Shown here: positions 41,701 through 53,129 of the stretch, one piece after another
Position numbering within the stretch: position 1 is the stretch's first letter
Layout of the letters: every line of letters begins with the position of its first letter
Source: Smittia aterrima
Taxonomy: Eukaryota; Arthropoda; Insecta; Diptera; Chironomidae
Direction of reading: 5' to 3'
Length of the DNA: 64,000 nucleotides
NCBI GenBank assembly: GCA_033063855.1
Contig: CP093829.1
Span: 8,442,243-8,506,242 of the forward strand
Position numbers and translations under genes: made by a program
Notes under the pieces: generated by a model
Told to the model about the DNA's origin: nothing
Seen by the model: the letters and a program-made list of their open reading frames with translations, nothing else
Databases searched by the model: none

Positions 41701-44700
41701 TTTACATAAAAGCGACGATCAAACAAAAAAAAAGTCGTGAATGAAAATTTCCCCTTCGTGCGGCTCAACGAATCACTCAACGGAGAAGTAAACTAAACGA
41801 TCGACTACCACAACAAATCTGATTCTCGTCTCGCTTCGAGACTCCCTGAATTTGATTTGAAGTCGGCTCGAAGTCTTTCAGAAACGAGATCAGCAAACAG
41901 ACGTCACGTCGTTGATATTTCAGCGCATGGCTCCACCTTTTGTGGTTTACCTGTGTGAATATGAAGCCACGCCCGCGACTTTTTCATTATCTGACGCGCT
42001 CTCAACTGTGAAACCATAAATTATTGGTAATAAAGCTAATGGTATGAGTGTTTAACAGAAGTTGGGCTGCTTCTCGCGTTACGCAAAATGAAGTTTTTCA
42101 TCATCGTCGACAGAGAGATTTCTTCACGTCAATTGAAATATATTTCGTTTGATGACACGCTTTGATGTTTTTTTTTTGGCGATCCCAAAACTTGTTTAAT
42201 TACCAGAAAGAAAAAAGATCTTTCAAAGGTGCAGCGGATTTCACAACTTGCTCAGACGTTTCGTTTACAACTTCCTTTTTCTCGAAGCACTTCGCACTCT
42301 CAGGTAAGAACGAGCCGTTTCCCAACCGAAGCACGACACGTTGTAAATCACTTTAAGGTGCTTAGTTAATAGTTTTTCCTGGTTTTACAACATTAACTCT
42401 CGAAAAGCTGCTGACCACATGCGCCCTCCGAGGTCTTTCGTGGCGTGAGTTCCATTTTGAAACTCAACGATTTATTATGACGAACTCTCTGTTCATCGTG
42501 AACAGAAAGTTTTTGTGATCCGTGCGTTCGACAATGTAATTTATGATTCGTTAATTCTTCTTAATTTAGATGCTTCAAACTTAAAAAGGAAAAAAGAGTT
42601 TAATGAAAGTCGACTCAAGTTGGGTTTCTCAGAGACGTTCCCACTGAATCAGTAACGAGAATTCTTCTTCTTCAAGTTCAAAGAGTTCACATCAGAAACT
42701 CATTTTTCTAGTCGGCGGCCAAGGCATCCGCGTACGAACAACAACACCATCGACGCGTCCCATAAGCAACAAGCAAAGGAGAAAACAACAAACATCAAGT
42801 TTAATTCAAATCAACTTGGTGGAATTTTACAATAAATCTTGTCTTCCTTTTCGATGCGCGGCGAAGCTCTTCTGTATTTGGAGGGCGTGTTGGGATGTGC
42901 TTCGTTTTTTGAATGAAGACTAATTTCAGGGGGACGCCGAACTGACTTTGAGGATCCACAAATATTTATTCCAACGCCCAACTTTATTCAAATCCGCTGC
43001 TTCACTTGAAGTTCTGGGAAAGAGCTCTTGAATCGAGCTTCAACATGTTCCAACGAAGTTCAGCAACTAAAAGTCCATAATCACTCTGGGAACGAACTCG
43101 AACAGAAGAAACATTTTTCGTGAATCTTGAAAGTCATAAACAACACGGGAGAGAGAGAAATGTTTTAAATTATTGTTATTATATTTGTTGGAGATCTTGT
43201 TATGTGTTTTGCTTTCGTCTTAAGACACCGAGCGAGCGAACAGAAAGACTAAAACAATCATCAATCATTTTATTTATTTAGCTACTTATGCCCACGAAAA
43301 AAAAATCGGTAAGGCACTCGCTAAAGCTACAAGCTAACAGGCGCCTTTTAATTCCTTTCGCAACTCTCTCAGGTCGATAATTTGTTCAAGAAATCACATT
43401 TGTAAACATTGCCGTTGAAGTTGCAATAAAGCATCACGGTTGAGTAATTGAACTTCGCCTGACTCTCGTTTCACGTTCAATTTTTCACGAATGTCGATGG
43501 CGAAGTTGATTGTGTTTAACTGTTTAGAGCGTTCGCCAGCATGATCATTAATAAAATAATTTATGCAATTATGATTTGCCATTTGCAGCGAGCGCGCGAC
43601 ATCGAAAGAAACGGGAACGATTGTCGTTGGGAGAATTGGTAACAAAGTCTGAAGTAATCACAAATTAACATATTCGTCGAGTCACTGAGCTAGCGAATGA
43701 ACGAGAAATCGCGGCGTCGAACACACAACGAATTCCGATTGTGTGACCATTTTCAATCGCGACGACTCCATCGCTGGAAAACAATTGAAACGAGCACGCC
43801 GACAAATGAGTTGGAGCTCGCTTAAATGGAAATGAATTCATGAAGCTCTGCTTTGAGAGTGCGAACAGAAATTAAAGAAAATAATAACTCAATCAGAACT
43901 AAGAAGTGCCGCTCGACTTGGTCCTCGGAAGAAGAGTAATGAGTTGCCTTTGTCGCCGAAACATTTAAACATAAGAAAGAGTCTTTGTCGATACAAGCAA
44001 ACAGGAAAGCGACATTCGAGCTGCTTGACGCGAACTTTTCTTTGTCAAAAATCATAAAGTTCGCGCCAATGGAAATGCAAATGTCTCTCCAGACTTTAAT
44101 TATTTTTCATGCCTTTTGACTTCGCTCCAACATAATAGCCCGAACATTAAAATCACTGCCGAAGCATAAAAACCGGAGCTGCTCCGTCCAATGAATAAGA
44201 ATTTATATTCTGCTTGTGATCAGCTTTTGCATTTTTCTTTCTGTTACATTTTCATTGTTATTAAAATTTTATTCATGGGAAAGAGATTTCTTCGTAGACT
44301 CCAACAATGGGGAACTGGAAATTCTCGAGCCTCAGTGTTCTCGAATTGTTTTGCTCGGGGGCATTTTTGCTCTCGCTGCTTCGCGAATGTTAATAAGAGA
44401 AGATATGAATAACGTTCCATACCCGTAACTCGGCAAAAAATGGAGAATCAAGTTTCGACTCGATAATCGCATCGAAGAAAATTGAAAATCTGAAGCTTGA
44501 TTTGATTTTTGAATTTCTTAATTTGGACAGAGAGATCGCCAAAGGAAAAAGCGAAATATTTCTTTTCTTGTCCCATCACTTGCGATCATCTCTCGTGGGA
44601 ATCACACAGAAGCTATAGAATTTTTTCTCTCACAACCACATCGCAATCCGGAATTCGCCTTTGTGTGAAAATAATCAGATAATTTGAAATATTCAAGTTT

Positions 44701-45403
44701 ACGAAAGGCGGTGCTTCTTCATTTTTCTTTTTGCAAATTTAAATTTTCATGAAAATTTGAAATAAAATATTTTTTCTTAAGAACCGGTTTAAAGAACGAT
44801 GGCAACTGAATGAAAATGTGTCAATTTATTTCTAATCAGAAATTATCTCTCTTATCTTTCAAGAGAAGCTCATAAATCAATAAAAAAGAACTTTTCCACG
44901 AGCATGCATCTGAAGAAATGTTTAATAATTCGGGGAATTGGAGCTTAAGGAAAATGTAATTAAAATATGGTTTGAAGGTGATGTAAAAAGCTATCATTTT
45001 GAATAAAAGGAAAATCAATTAAAAATCTTAATTAGCGATTTGCTCAGAAATGCTAACACCATGAAGTTGTCAGCCGATCAGTTTCTTAAAAACACTTTTA
45101 TCGCGACAATTTAGCTTTATTCTTACTGTTAACAATACTTTAGATCATTGTGGGTATTGGGTATTGACAGCTTAACAACTCAGAATTGGTTTGAAGGCTT
45201 AATTAAGCTAAATTCATCTTTTTTTCAGTTGCATGAAAATTTTGAATTTACGCTGAATTAATTTGGTGAATAATATTTCATTTCACCACTCATACTCAGC
45301 GAATTGGTGAATAAAGTCGAAAGAAGTGTCTGAGAAAGATCTTCTTAAATTCAGAAGTCCGTCAACTATTGTGCCCTTTGCCATCGTCATCAACAACTAA
45401 ACC
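35740..45403. other. Non-coding upstream flank of drm
   Basis: No supportable gene in 9.6 kb. The part next to 35740 must hold the drm 5' UTR and promoter. A frame near 39527 encodes MLIKKTLLICLVLCNFLARF and then ends after eight more residues; it resembles a signal peptide but has no continuation and is not called. The rest is AT-rich DNA with short chance frames and is a candidate enhancer region by position. Confidence 0.5.
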
Positions 45404-47324
45404 ATGTTCCGAACGATAATTGTGCGACACGAGTCATTGCTCCAAAATACGGTTCGTCGTGTCAATAAATTAAATACAATCCGCTGTTTATCAACGCAGT
45501 GCTTGAAGAAAATCCAAACAGGAAGGTAATTTTCGCCGTGTATTTGCTCAATTGACCGCCCTTGATCTGGTGCATCTACTGATAACATCTCATGAGAGCG
45601 ATGAAGTGAATTAGATTGAATTTTCTTGATTTTTATTGCACGTCAAATCGGTTATATCACAATTTTTTTCCTTCTCTCTCTATCTCACTTTCCTCTTCTC
45701 TGCTGATGTTTTTTTTTGCTAATTCAACAACTTGTCATTATGAATCAAATTGATTATGATTTTCATATCTTTTTGAAGGAATTCACAAGTCAATACTTTC
45801 CGAGCTCAACCAGCAGTATGGCGAATTGGATTCTTCCGTGGCTACGCGGATTTGCCGGATCACACGAAAGTTATGCTTCCAGCACTCAGCCCCACAATGG
45901 AACTTGGAACTATTGTGAGTTGGGAAAAGAAAGAAGGTGACAAGCTGAATGAAGGTAAGATTTTCATTTAAAACCAAAGACGAGTCAATTAAAATTGAAG
46001 GAAATTCTTTTTAGGTGACTTACTCGCTGAAATTGAGACCGACAAAGCAACGATGGGCTTTGAAACACCAGAGGAAGGTTACTTGGCGAAGATTCTTTAT
46101 CCAGGAGGATCGAAAGACATCCCGATCGGAAAGCTCGTTTGTATCATCGTTGAAAACGAAGGCGATGTTGCTGCTTTCAAAGACTATAAAGATGATGGAG
46201 CAAGCGCAGCTAAACCTGCAGCGCCAGCAGCTGCCGCACCAACCCCTCAACCAACTCCAACGCAAGCAGCAGTTCCAGTTCCATCGTCAAGACCATCTGG
46301 AGCACAAACTGCCAGCGAACAGAAATTCGGAGACCGAGTTTTGGCAAGTCCCATGGCCAAGAGATTGGCAGAGCAACAAAAGATTCGTTTAGAAGGACGT
46401 GGCAGTGGAATGTATGGATCTCTTACATCGAAAGATCTCGATGGCATGGCATCAGCCGGAAGCGCTCCTTCTGCTCATGCAGCTCCAGTTATGCCTGCAG
46501 GTGCTGCTTACGTTGATATTCCAGTCTCAAACGTTCGTGGAGTTATCGCGAAGCGTTTGTTGGAATCGAAGAACCAAATTCCTCATTATTACTTGACTGT
46601 TGACTGCAACGTTGACAGAATCTTACAGCTTAGAGCTAAGTGGAATAAGTCTTTGGAGAAGTCAGGATCAAAGTTGTCAGTCAACGATTTTATCATCAAA
46701 GCTGCTGCTATCGCTTGCAAGAAAGTCCCAGAAGTCAACTCCGCGTGGTTAGGCAACGTCATTAGACAGTAAGTTTTCTCCTGTTTGACCTTGAATTATT
46801 TTTTGTTTACTTTTCAAATATTTTATTCTCTTTAGATTCGACTCGGTTGATGTTTCTGTGGCAGTTTCAACTGACAATGGCCTCATCACTCCAATTGTCT
46901 TCAGCGCTGATCGTAAAGGAATCGAATCGATTTCAAAGGATGTCAAGTCTCTCGCTGCCAAAGCACGCGACGGTAAATTGCAACCACAAGAATTCCAAGG
47001 AGGAACCTTCACTGTTTCAAATCTTGGAATGTTCGACGTTACGCACTTCTGCGCCATCATTAACCCACCGCAATCATGCATCCTTGCCGTTGGTGGCCCA
47101 CAAAAGCGACTGGTCGTCGATGAGAATGCTTTAAAAGGGTAAAACAAAGATTTTAAATCGAGAAATTCGTGAGCTAAACAAATATCAATTTCAGATTCAA
47201 AGAAAGCACTTTTATCGCCGTAACTATCAGCGCTGATCACCGAACCGTCGATGGAGCAGTTGGTGCTCGCTGGCTTCAATACTTCCGCAAGTACATGGAA
47301 GATCCCGAAACTATGCTTTTGTAA
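45404..47324 (+). CDS. muc: Dihydrolipoamide acetyltransferase, E2 of mitochondrial pyruvate dehydrogenase
   Basis: Five exons (45404-45525, 45779-45954, 46015-46768, 46836-47138, 47195-47324) join in phase to 494 aa. Residues 1 to about 45 form an Arg-rich, acid-poor mitochondrial targeting sequence (MFRTIIVRHESLLQNTVRRV..). One lipoyl domain covers about 68-145, with the lipoylated lysine in ETDKAT (K110). An Ala/Pro-rich linker, a peripheral-subunit-binding domain (about 205-243, ASPMAKRLAEQ) and the catalytic acyltransferase domain follow, ending with the active-site DHRTVDG (H467, D471). The enzyme moves acetyl groups from E1-bound TPP to CoA and forms the core of the complex. A single lipoyl domain and about 500 aa fit the insect gene (midline uncoordinated in Drosophila); vertebrate E2 has two lipoyl domains. 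All motifs are intact. Confidence 0.97.
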
Positions 47325-47516
47325 ATATCTCTCTCCCTAAGCGATTATAAAGCTTAAAGCTGTAAGCTTTAGAAGAATTTACGAGCACTCGCGTTATTTA
47401 AAGTCGTCAGTAACAAACTCATTCGATGAATCTTGATCCATCAAATGGATACAAAAACAAAAGTTAAAAGAGAAAAAATGAGAAAATCCCATTTTTATTG
47501 ATAACGAATTGTGTTA

Positions 47517-47522
47517 AATAAA
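47517..47522 (+). promoter_or_regulatory. Polyadenylation signal of muc
   Basis: AATAAA about 190 bp after the muc stop codon, followed by a second overlapping AT-rich copy. It is the likely transcript end before the next gene. Confidence 0.4.
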
Positions 47523-47855
47523 TTAAATTTATTGAATAAATTATTTCAAAGTTGGAAACACGTTGCTAACTATAACAGCGAGAAGGCCCGCACCACTTTA
47601 GTTGTTAAATGTACAGAGATTGAACTAACATTGTAGAACAAACAAATGTCGCAAAATTGGATGATAAGAGAGAATACAATGAAATCTCGAGATACAAAAG
47701 ACTTTAGAAGAAACAAATCTTTCATTACTTTCTCAGCTTTGAAATGACAAAATCATTTCGACACGTAACAACTCGATGACAGTTATTAATTATGCTACAT
47801 CCAGCAGAACAGCAATTAAAGGAAATCTGTCAGTCATTGTCAAATTAAGTTTTAG

Positions 47856-47891
47856 TATAAAAATAGCTGAGCTGAGACGCAAGTTGTCAGT
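47856..47891 (+). promoter_or_regulatory. TATA box and initiator of the ML/CheA-like gene
   Basis: TATAAAAA at 47856-47863 is followed by an arthropod initiator TCAGT at 47887-47891, 31 bp downstream, the usual TATA-to-start distance. The ATG at 47922 then has a 5' UTR of about 33 nt. Confidence 0.65.
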
Positions 47892-47921
47892 GTTTGGTTT
47901 CAGTTTTAGTTCGAGTGAATT

Positions 47922-48599
47922 ATGGTGAAAGGCGAGATCCTCTTCGTGCTTCAAGTCTCTTTGTGGACAATTGCGTCGTGCGCTGTAAGCTGAGAAAAAT
48001 CTTCAAAAGAATTTCCTCTCATTTCATTTTTGATAGAACTTCAACATCACGAATTTATCAAATTGTCGAGATGTTCCGTTGAATTATGATAACGACGCAG
48101 AGGTTGAAGTGAAGGATATTACTTATGAAGCCAACTCTGGCGGATTCATCGACGTTATTCATGGGAAATTCGTTGTTCACGCATTACGTGATCATGCTGT
48201 GACTGAGGTTGTTATCCACTTCTTCAAATGTCCAAAAGGTGAAACAGGATTATGTGATACAAAGGTACATGAAGTTGTCGAGGATCTGGGCTGCGAACGC
48301 TTCAAAACTGATAAAACTGGACCGTGAGTTGCTTCTAAAATCCTTTAGTCAGTTAATAAATTGTTTATTCAACTAGATGGGCAATGTTCGCTCCCGCAAT
48401 TGACAAGCGAAATCCATGCGCAGAATATCAGGGCGAATTCGATATTACATACGCGAAGCTTGAAGCTCAACATCTTGTGAAGTACATGGCGATTGAAGAA
48501 GGACATTATCGAATCAAGGTCATTCATCATCTGCCTGGGGAAAACTTCGAAACGAAAAACCTTCGAGCTTGCATTGAACTTGACTTTGACATCATTTGA
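47922..48599 (+). CDS. Secreted ML-superfamily-like (CheA/GM2-activator-like) protein
   Basis: Three exons (47922-47984, 48037-48323, 48377-48599) join in phase to 190 aa. Exon 1 encodes almost exactly the signal peptide (MVKGEILFVLQVSLWTIASC). The mature part is mostly beta-prone, with seven cysteines counted after the signal peptide and a C-terminus ending RACIELDFDII, which resembles insect CheA / GM2-activator-like members of the MD-2-related lipid-recognition group. The family assignment is by overall pattern and is moderate. CheA-type proteins are small extracellular proteins thought to carry lipids or hydrophobic signals in sensory tissue. The gene lies about 600 bp after muc with its own TATA-initiator promoter, and ends head-on towards Faf2. 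Confidence 0.75.
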
Positions 48600-49109
48600 T
48601 TTGAAACACCGGATATCTAAAGACGACACTTGGCTAAACGAAATGACAATGAGCGGAACTAAATAAGAATTTAATTATGCACTGCTCAGCACTCTGAAAC
48701 ATCATCGAACGAAATAAACTCCACCAGCAAAGAATTCTTTTAAAATCTTTTTATTTTCATCTTTTTCTTCGCAGCAAAACAAGACAGAGACGGGGATTTG
48801 ATAATCAATGAGAACGTCAATTTTAGGAAAGTTTAAGTAAACGGTAATTGCAGGAAAATCACTTTTGTGTGATGCTCAAAAAGGTTTTTTGTTTTGTTTG
48901 ACTGTTAGATCTCAATGAAAAATATTTTTTTTAAACAACTCATTCGAGCATGCGAAATATTTTCAAAGTAAATGGAAGATCAAAGTGTATTTGCAACACT
49001 GCAAAATGTTGACGGATATAAATCAATTTCAAAATAAAAAGAGCTTACGACGGACAAAAGAATGAAATTGAACTAGATCAATTATTCACGCGCTTTCTGA
49101 CTTTTCAAT
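48600..49109. other. 3' UTRs of two convergent genes
   Basis: AATAAA on the plus strand at 48713 ends the ML/CheA-like gene. On the minus strand AATAAA at 48750-48755 is a candidate for Faf2, so the two 3' ends may nearly meet or overlap. No coding frame of interest lies between. Confidence 0.45.
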
Positions 49110-50649
49110 CTACGCGTCCAAATCACTTACGAACAAGACTTCGCGGTTTTGAAGACCAGCATCGCCTACAGTCTGAACTCGCTCTTTGGTGGCATTGATA
49201 ATGTCTGAAACAGACTCGTACCCCGTGTATTGGTCAAAGTTGAACTTTCCGCAGTTTAAAACTCGTTTAGGGAAATTCTGAGTTATCTCGAAAGCATCCG
49301 GAGCGTCAGGATGGCAAAAGATGAAATTGTGAATGTCCTGAAACAAGAAAATAATTAAAATTGATTCGAAAAGTGAAGATTTCTTTGACTTACATTAAGC
49401 GAATTAGTTTTGATGAATCGTCGAGTAATTCTCATTCCATTTGGAAGTTTAAAAACAATGCTGATAGCATTTGAGTCATTTTCTGATGGTTCCGAAGGCA
49501 CTTGATGCACCAGCTCCGTCTTAAGACGTTCCTTCAGTTCAAGACGTCTTTCTTGAGCCTCTACTTCAGCTTGAATTTCTCTTTCGATGAGTTGCTGTGC
49601 TTCACGTTCTTGTTGACGTTTCTTCTCCTTTTCCTGGTCAGCGCGCAAACTTTCTTCGTAAGCCACATCTTGCTGTGCTCGCAACGTCTGAGTCATACTT
49701 CTCTCAAGTCTCTCGTGTCGTGCTGCATTAAGCCAACGCTCATTGTCATTAACGACTCGACGCATTCTAGTCAGCAACTCTTCTGAAGTACAATCACCTT
49801 CGAGACGGCCCATAATTGTCATCTTGTTATCACGAAGTGCAATCATAACAAGAAGCGGATACGATCGAGCGTTGATGGAATGTGAGACTCGGTAACCTTC
49901 CGGCGATGATACATCGCAAGCCCAGAACAACATATTACGATTAATGTAGTCAATCACATCGCGGTTCGACAATGTGTTACGGCAGAAGTTTGCAGTTTCT
50001 GTGATGCGCTGCTGTCCGGACTGAATTTGTGGCGTGGATGTTTCGGAATGAAGATAGATGAGAAGAAATTTGAGTTCACGCTTAGCGTCATTTAAAGCTT
50101 GAGCGTAGGTTCCTTGATAGAACACGGGATGGGCTGGATACTTTGTATTGAACTCTTGAATGAACTTCAAAACATCGCCGAGTGGATCAGTAACGACTAA
50201 AACAAAGATAAATATTAGGAAATTTAAATAAATAATCAATGGCATTTCTTACTTCTTTCTCGTTCTGTGAACACGCTAAGCAAAGTTTGAACAAACGCCG
50301 AGAGTGTCGAGTAGCACCAATGGATGAGTGAATTCACCACGTAAGAAAATATTCCGAAAACTCCACCAGATCCAGCTGCGTTTCCATTATTATTATTTCG
50401 ATTGCTAACAAATATGTGTTGAAGGAATCTATCGTTGAGAACAACTGGTGCACGAACTTCTTGTGATGATGCGAATAGGCTTGGAACGCCCTCGTTCATT
50501 CGCTCGCGTTCCTGAAAAGCGATTTCAATGTTCCAATGATTTCGGATCAGAATGTCCCGGCAGACGTTGATGTCTTCAATGCCAGTGAGCTCTTGAAACT
50601 GTAGAATCTGCTCGGTCTGCTCATTCGTAAGCACGTCGTCATCCATCAT
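49110..50649 (-). CDS. Faf2: FAF2/UBXD8-type ER-membrane p97 adaptor
   Basis: Three exons on the minus strand (50649-50253, 50196-49394, 49337-49110) join in phase to 475 aa. The start was chosen at the first of two tandem ATGs because the following LTNEQTEQILQFQELTGIED aligns with the UBA start of FAF2; the frame is open further upstream but that part is unlike the family. In order: UBA (about 5-47), a hydrophobic hairpin (about 103-130) that inserts into the ER or lipid-droplet monolayer, a thioredoxin-like UAS domain (about 135-275, HPVFYQGTYAQALNDAKREL), a charged coiled coil (about 285-350), and a C-terminal UBX domain with FPKRVL in the p97-binding loop. The protein recruits p97/VCP to ER-associated degradation and controls lipid droplets. 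Ends EVLFVSDLDA. It is the orthologue of Drosophila CG10372. Confidence 0.95.
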
Positions 50650-52219
50650 CTTGTTATGTGGCCCAGTTCGACTTTCTTTCTTTCTTATGAGTCTGCAAAT
50701 TTTCTTTTCCTCAAATTGCTTCTTCTTGACGCTCAGTCTCTTTTTGACTTTGATTTGTCGAGAATCTTGCCTCGATGTATGACTTGTTATCACTACAGGC
50801 AAAACTTGAATGAGCTTCTATCAGCTGCGGTAATAAAATTTAGAATTTAGATTTTTTTTTGTTGTTGCAGCGCTTTTAATTTCGTAAATATTTTCTAACT
50901 CGAGCAGTGTGGAGTTTTCAGAAAAAAAATTCAATTGATGTTTGAGTTTAGACTAAGAAACCCTTTTTTTTTAAATATTTCAAATTTTAATGTTCCAAGT
51001 CTCTTTTTTTTTAAAAATTATTTCAAACTTGAAAATCTTTCAGCTTAAGACTTTGACGTTCAGTTTTATCTTTGCCATTAAGTTCTCGTAAATCGGAATA
51101 GTCTAGCGATTACTTAAGGGTGGCGAGCGTTAACTTTTATTGTCTTGACTTGAACAAAAATTTTATTGTTATTAAATAAAGAAAACATTCTCGCGCGTGT
51201 TTAAAAAACATTTATTTTTAATAAGATTTTCTGTACGTGTGCTCAGCGACAATGTAGTGAAAAAATTCGGAAGACCGGTCACAGGTGACCTGGTACAATG
51301 ATTTTTTCGCTTTTCGGTATTAAATTTTCGTATGTTCCTTTACAACCATCCCTATTATCCGCAAATATCCAATTATATATTATATTATATATATTCTGTC
51401 CGTCCGTCTGTCTGTCCGTCCGTCTGTGAGCCATAAGTTGCCATAAGTTTTTGTCTGTCCGTCAATTTATGGCAGCTTATGGCAACTTATGGTTTAATAT
51501 TTTTGCTGGCATAGTGGCCACAATAAGGTTTTTTTCTACGAAAAAAATCCTTAAAAAACAGCTTCGGGGAACAGATTCGAAAGCTGTTTCGGGGATGGGG
51601 AACATCTCCATCCACACCAGAAATTGTTACTAAATTTAAAATCTCAGCAAAGCTTACGATTGACGTTCTTTTCATGCTTTTGTCAAATGTTTGATGTTGC
51701 AGTTTGAGCGAAGTTTGTTAATGCTTCGTAATATTTCTATTTTCCAATAACTTTTAGTCAATGTGAATTGTGACAATTCAACTTGCAAAAGTCGTTGCAA
51801 TTTACATTTATTTCCTCAGAAATCAGACAACAGTTTAATTTTAAAAAAAATTGAAGTAGTTAATTCCCTTATAAATGCAGAAGAAAATCAGGAACAAGCT
51901 CACTTTTCGTTTCCGATCTATTAAGTTCAAACGTTTTTTATCATCTCGTAATCTTATTTGATTTTGAAGTCTTAAAATTTAATAAGTGATTAGCATAAAA
52001 GTTAACATCATTTAATCAAGTAAAAGTGCAAATCGAAATTAAAAATTGAAAGTTACATCCAATCACAATATTGAAACATTTGTGCTTAACGAAGACTTTT
52101 TGAATAATCCTAAATTTAGTTTTAACATAACTAAGAAACATCTCATTGGTTAACCATCCAACGAAAATATATTAGAGTGAAATCGCGTTCAATTAAAAAT
52201 CTGCAAAACTTATTGTGTG
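50650..52219. other. Intergenic, AT-rich, with repeat element
   Basis: The right part of Faf2's 5' region is followed by T-rich DNA and the repeat described at 51358-51492. A run of AT-rich sequence to 52219 has no gene I can support. Confidence 0.5.
51358..51492. repeat. TATAT / TCTGTCCG tract with a perfect 17-bp inverted repeat
   Basis: A TATATTATATTATATATAT run (to about 51393) is followed by a TCTGTCCG/TCCGTCCG tract (51394-51427). Then CCATAAGTTGCCATAAG (51431-51447) is matched exactly in reverse complement by 51476-51492, with a 28-bp spacer, giving a strong hairpin. The order AT-microsatellite, pyrimidine-rich octamer tract and hairpin looks like the end of a mobile element, but no coding part or target duplication was identified. 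Confidence 0.7.
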
Positions 52220-52227
52220 ACTCGGAA

Positions 52228-52496
52228 ATGGAATAAGTGATACAATAGAAGTCGAGATTCCGGAAAGTTATCCGCATTCTGAATCATCTCATGCTATTTG
52301 GTTCATTCTCAGCATCATATTAATAGCTCTCTTGATCATCTTAGTCGCTTGGACAGCTATTAAAACCAGAAAACAAAATCGCTTCAAACGACGTCGCAGC
52401 GAATGGATTGACGCATTAAAATTAGCTAAAGTCAATACAGCCTTAGTCTCAGATGAACCACCAGCTGAAGCACCGATTGAAATGAAAACCATTTAA
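52228..52496 (+). CDS. Single-pass membrane protein-like ORF, start unclear or frame broken
   Basis: An open frame from 52221 to the TAA at 52494-52496 encodes an acidic start (DTIEVEIPESYPHSESS), one strong membrane segment (IWFILSIILIALLIILVAW) and a basic stop-transfer stretch (KTRKQNRFKRRRSEW), then an Ala/Pro/Glu-rich tail ending IEMKTI. This layout is protein-like and not a shadow of another gene. There is no ATG in this frame. An ATG at 52228 lies two bases out of frame and hits TAA after two codons; the sequence before 52236 has no good 3' splice site. It may be a decayed gene, a terminal exon with a weak acceptor, or an assembly indel. I do not recognise the family. Confidence 0.4.
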
Positions 52497-52843
52497 TTAA
52501 ATTTTACTTTCCTTTTCATCAAGCATTCCAATTATTTTCATCAATTTACTAATACTATTTCTCGTTACAGTTTAAGAAATTATCGCAGTTCTCAATTACA
52601 AAGTAGAACATTTTCAAGATAAGCTAAAAGAATAATCATAACAAAAGAAATTGAATCTGTCTCCACTAGCTCTTAAGTCAAAAGAAAAAAGTTGGCAACG
52701 CAGCATTTGAAGTGAGTTGAGAAATTTGAGATCCGTTTAATGAGCATCTTCGTAACGATGACTGGAGAAATATTATGCAAATCAACTCAGTACTCGTGCA
52801 GCAAACAGTCAGTTACATCAAAGCTAAGTGATTAAAAATCAAA

Positions 52844-53129
52844 ATGAGTCACATGCCAAATTTTGAACAAGTAATCAGAGTTCAATCCATCAAGTTCTAT
52901 AGAGCGTTAGCTAAAGCTTATCGTGCATTAGATAAGATGGAAGAATCAGCTGAAACTGAAAGCTACAAGGAGGCCATAAAACAAGCAAGGGAAGCCACTG
53001 AAGAAATGTTTGATTTCGCAGAGGATTGGCAAGCTCAACTCGCACTTTCCCGAGCGTATCGAAGCCGCATCCGCGGAAGATGAATCTGAAAACGATGCAG
53101 CACCAGCGGAAGAAGAATCGAAAAAATAA
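52844..53129 (+). CDS. Small helical acidic protein-like ORF with an apparent frame shift
   Basis: ATG at 52844 opens a helical, Glu/Ala/Lys-rich frame (..RALAKAYRALDKMEESAETE..) to about 53040. After AEDWQAQL the frame runs into SRAYRSRIRGR and stops at 53083, but the +1 frame from about 53040 continues in the same style (HFPERIEAASAEDESENDAA then PAEEESKK) and stops at 53129. The change of frame with conserved composition suggests a one-base insertion or two-base deletion, real or from assembly. An initiator-like CTCAGT lies near 52785 and the ATG follows about 55 bp later. The function is unknown; coiled-coil character is seen. Confidence 0.4.

Noticed and set aside
46749..47279. 176-codon frame on the minus strand
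   Set aside because: It lies entirely across muc exons 4-5 and their introns and has no domain; it is a shadow of the coding exons.
50650..50802. Upstream open extension of the Faf2 frame (starting MPVVITSH)
   Set aside because: The extension is Lys/Arg-rich and unlike the FAF2 family, while the tandem ATG at 50649 directly precedes the conserved UBA start; it is treated as 5' UTR.
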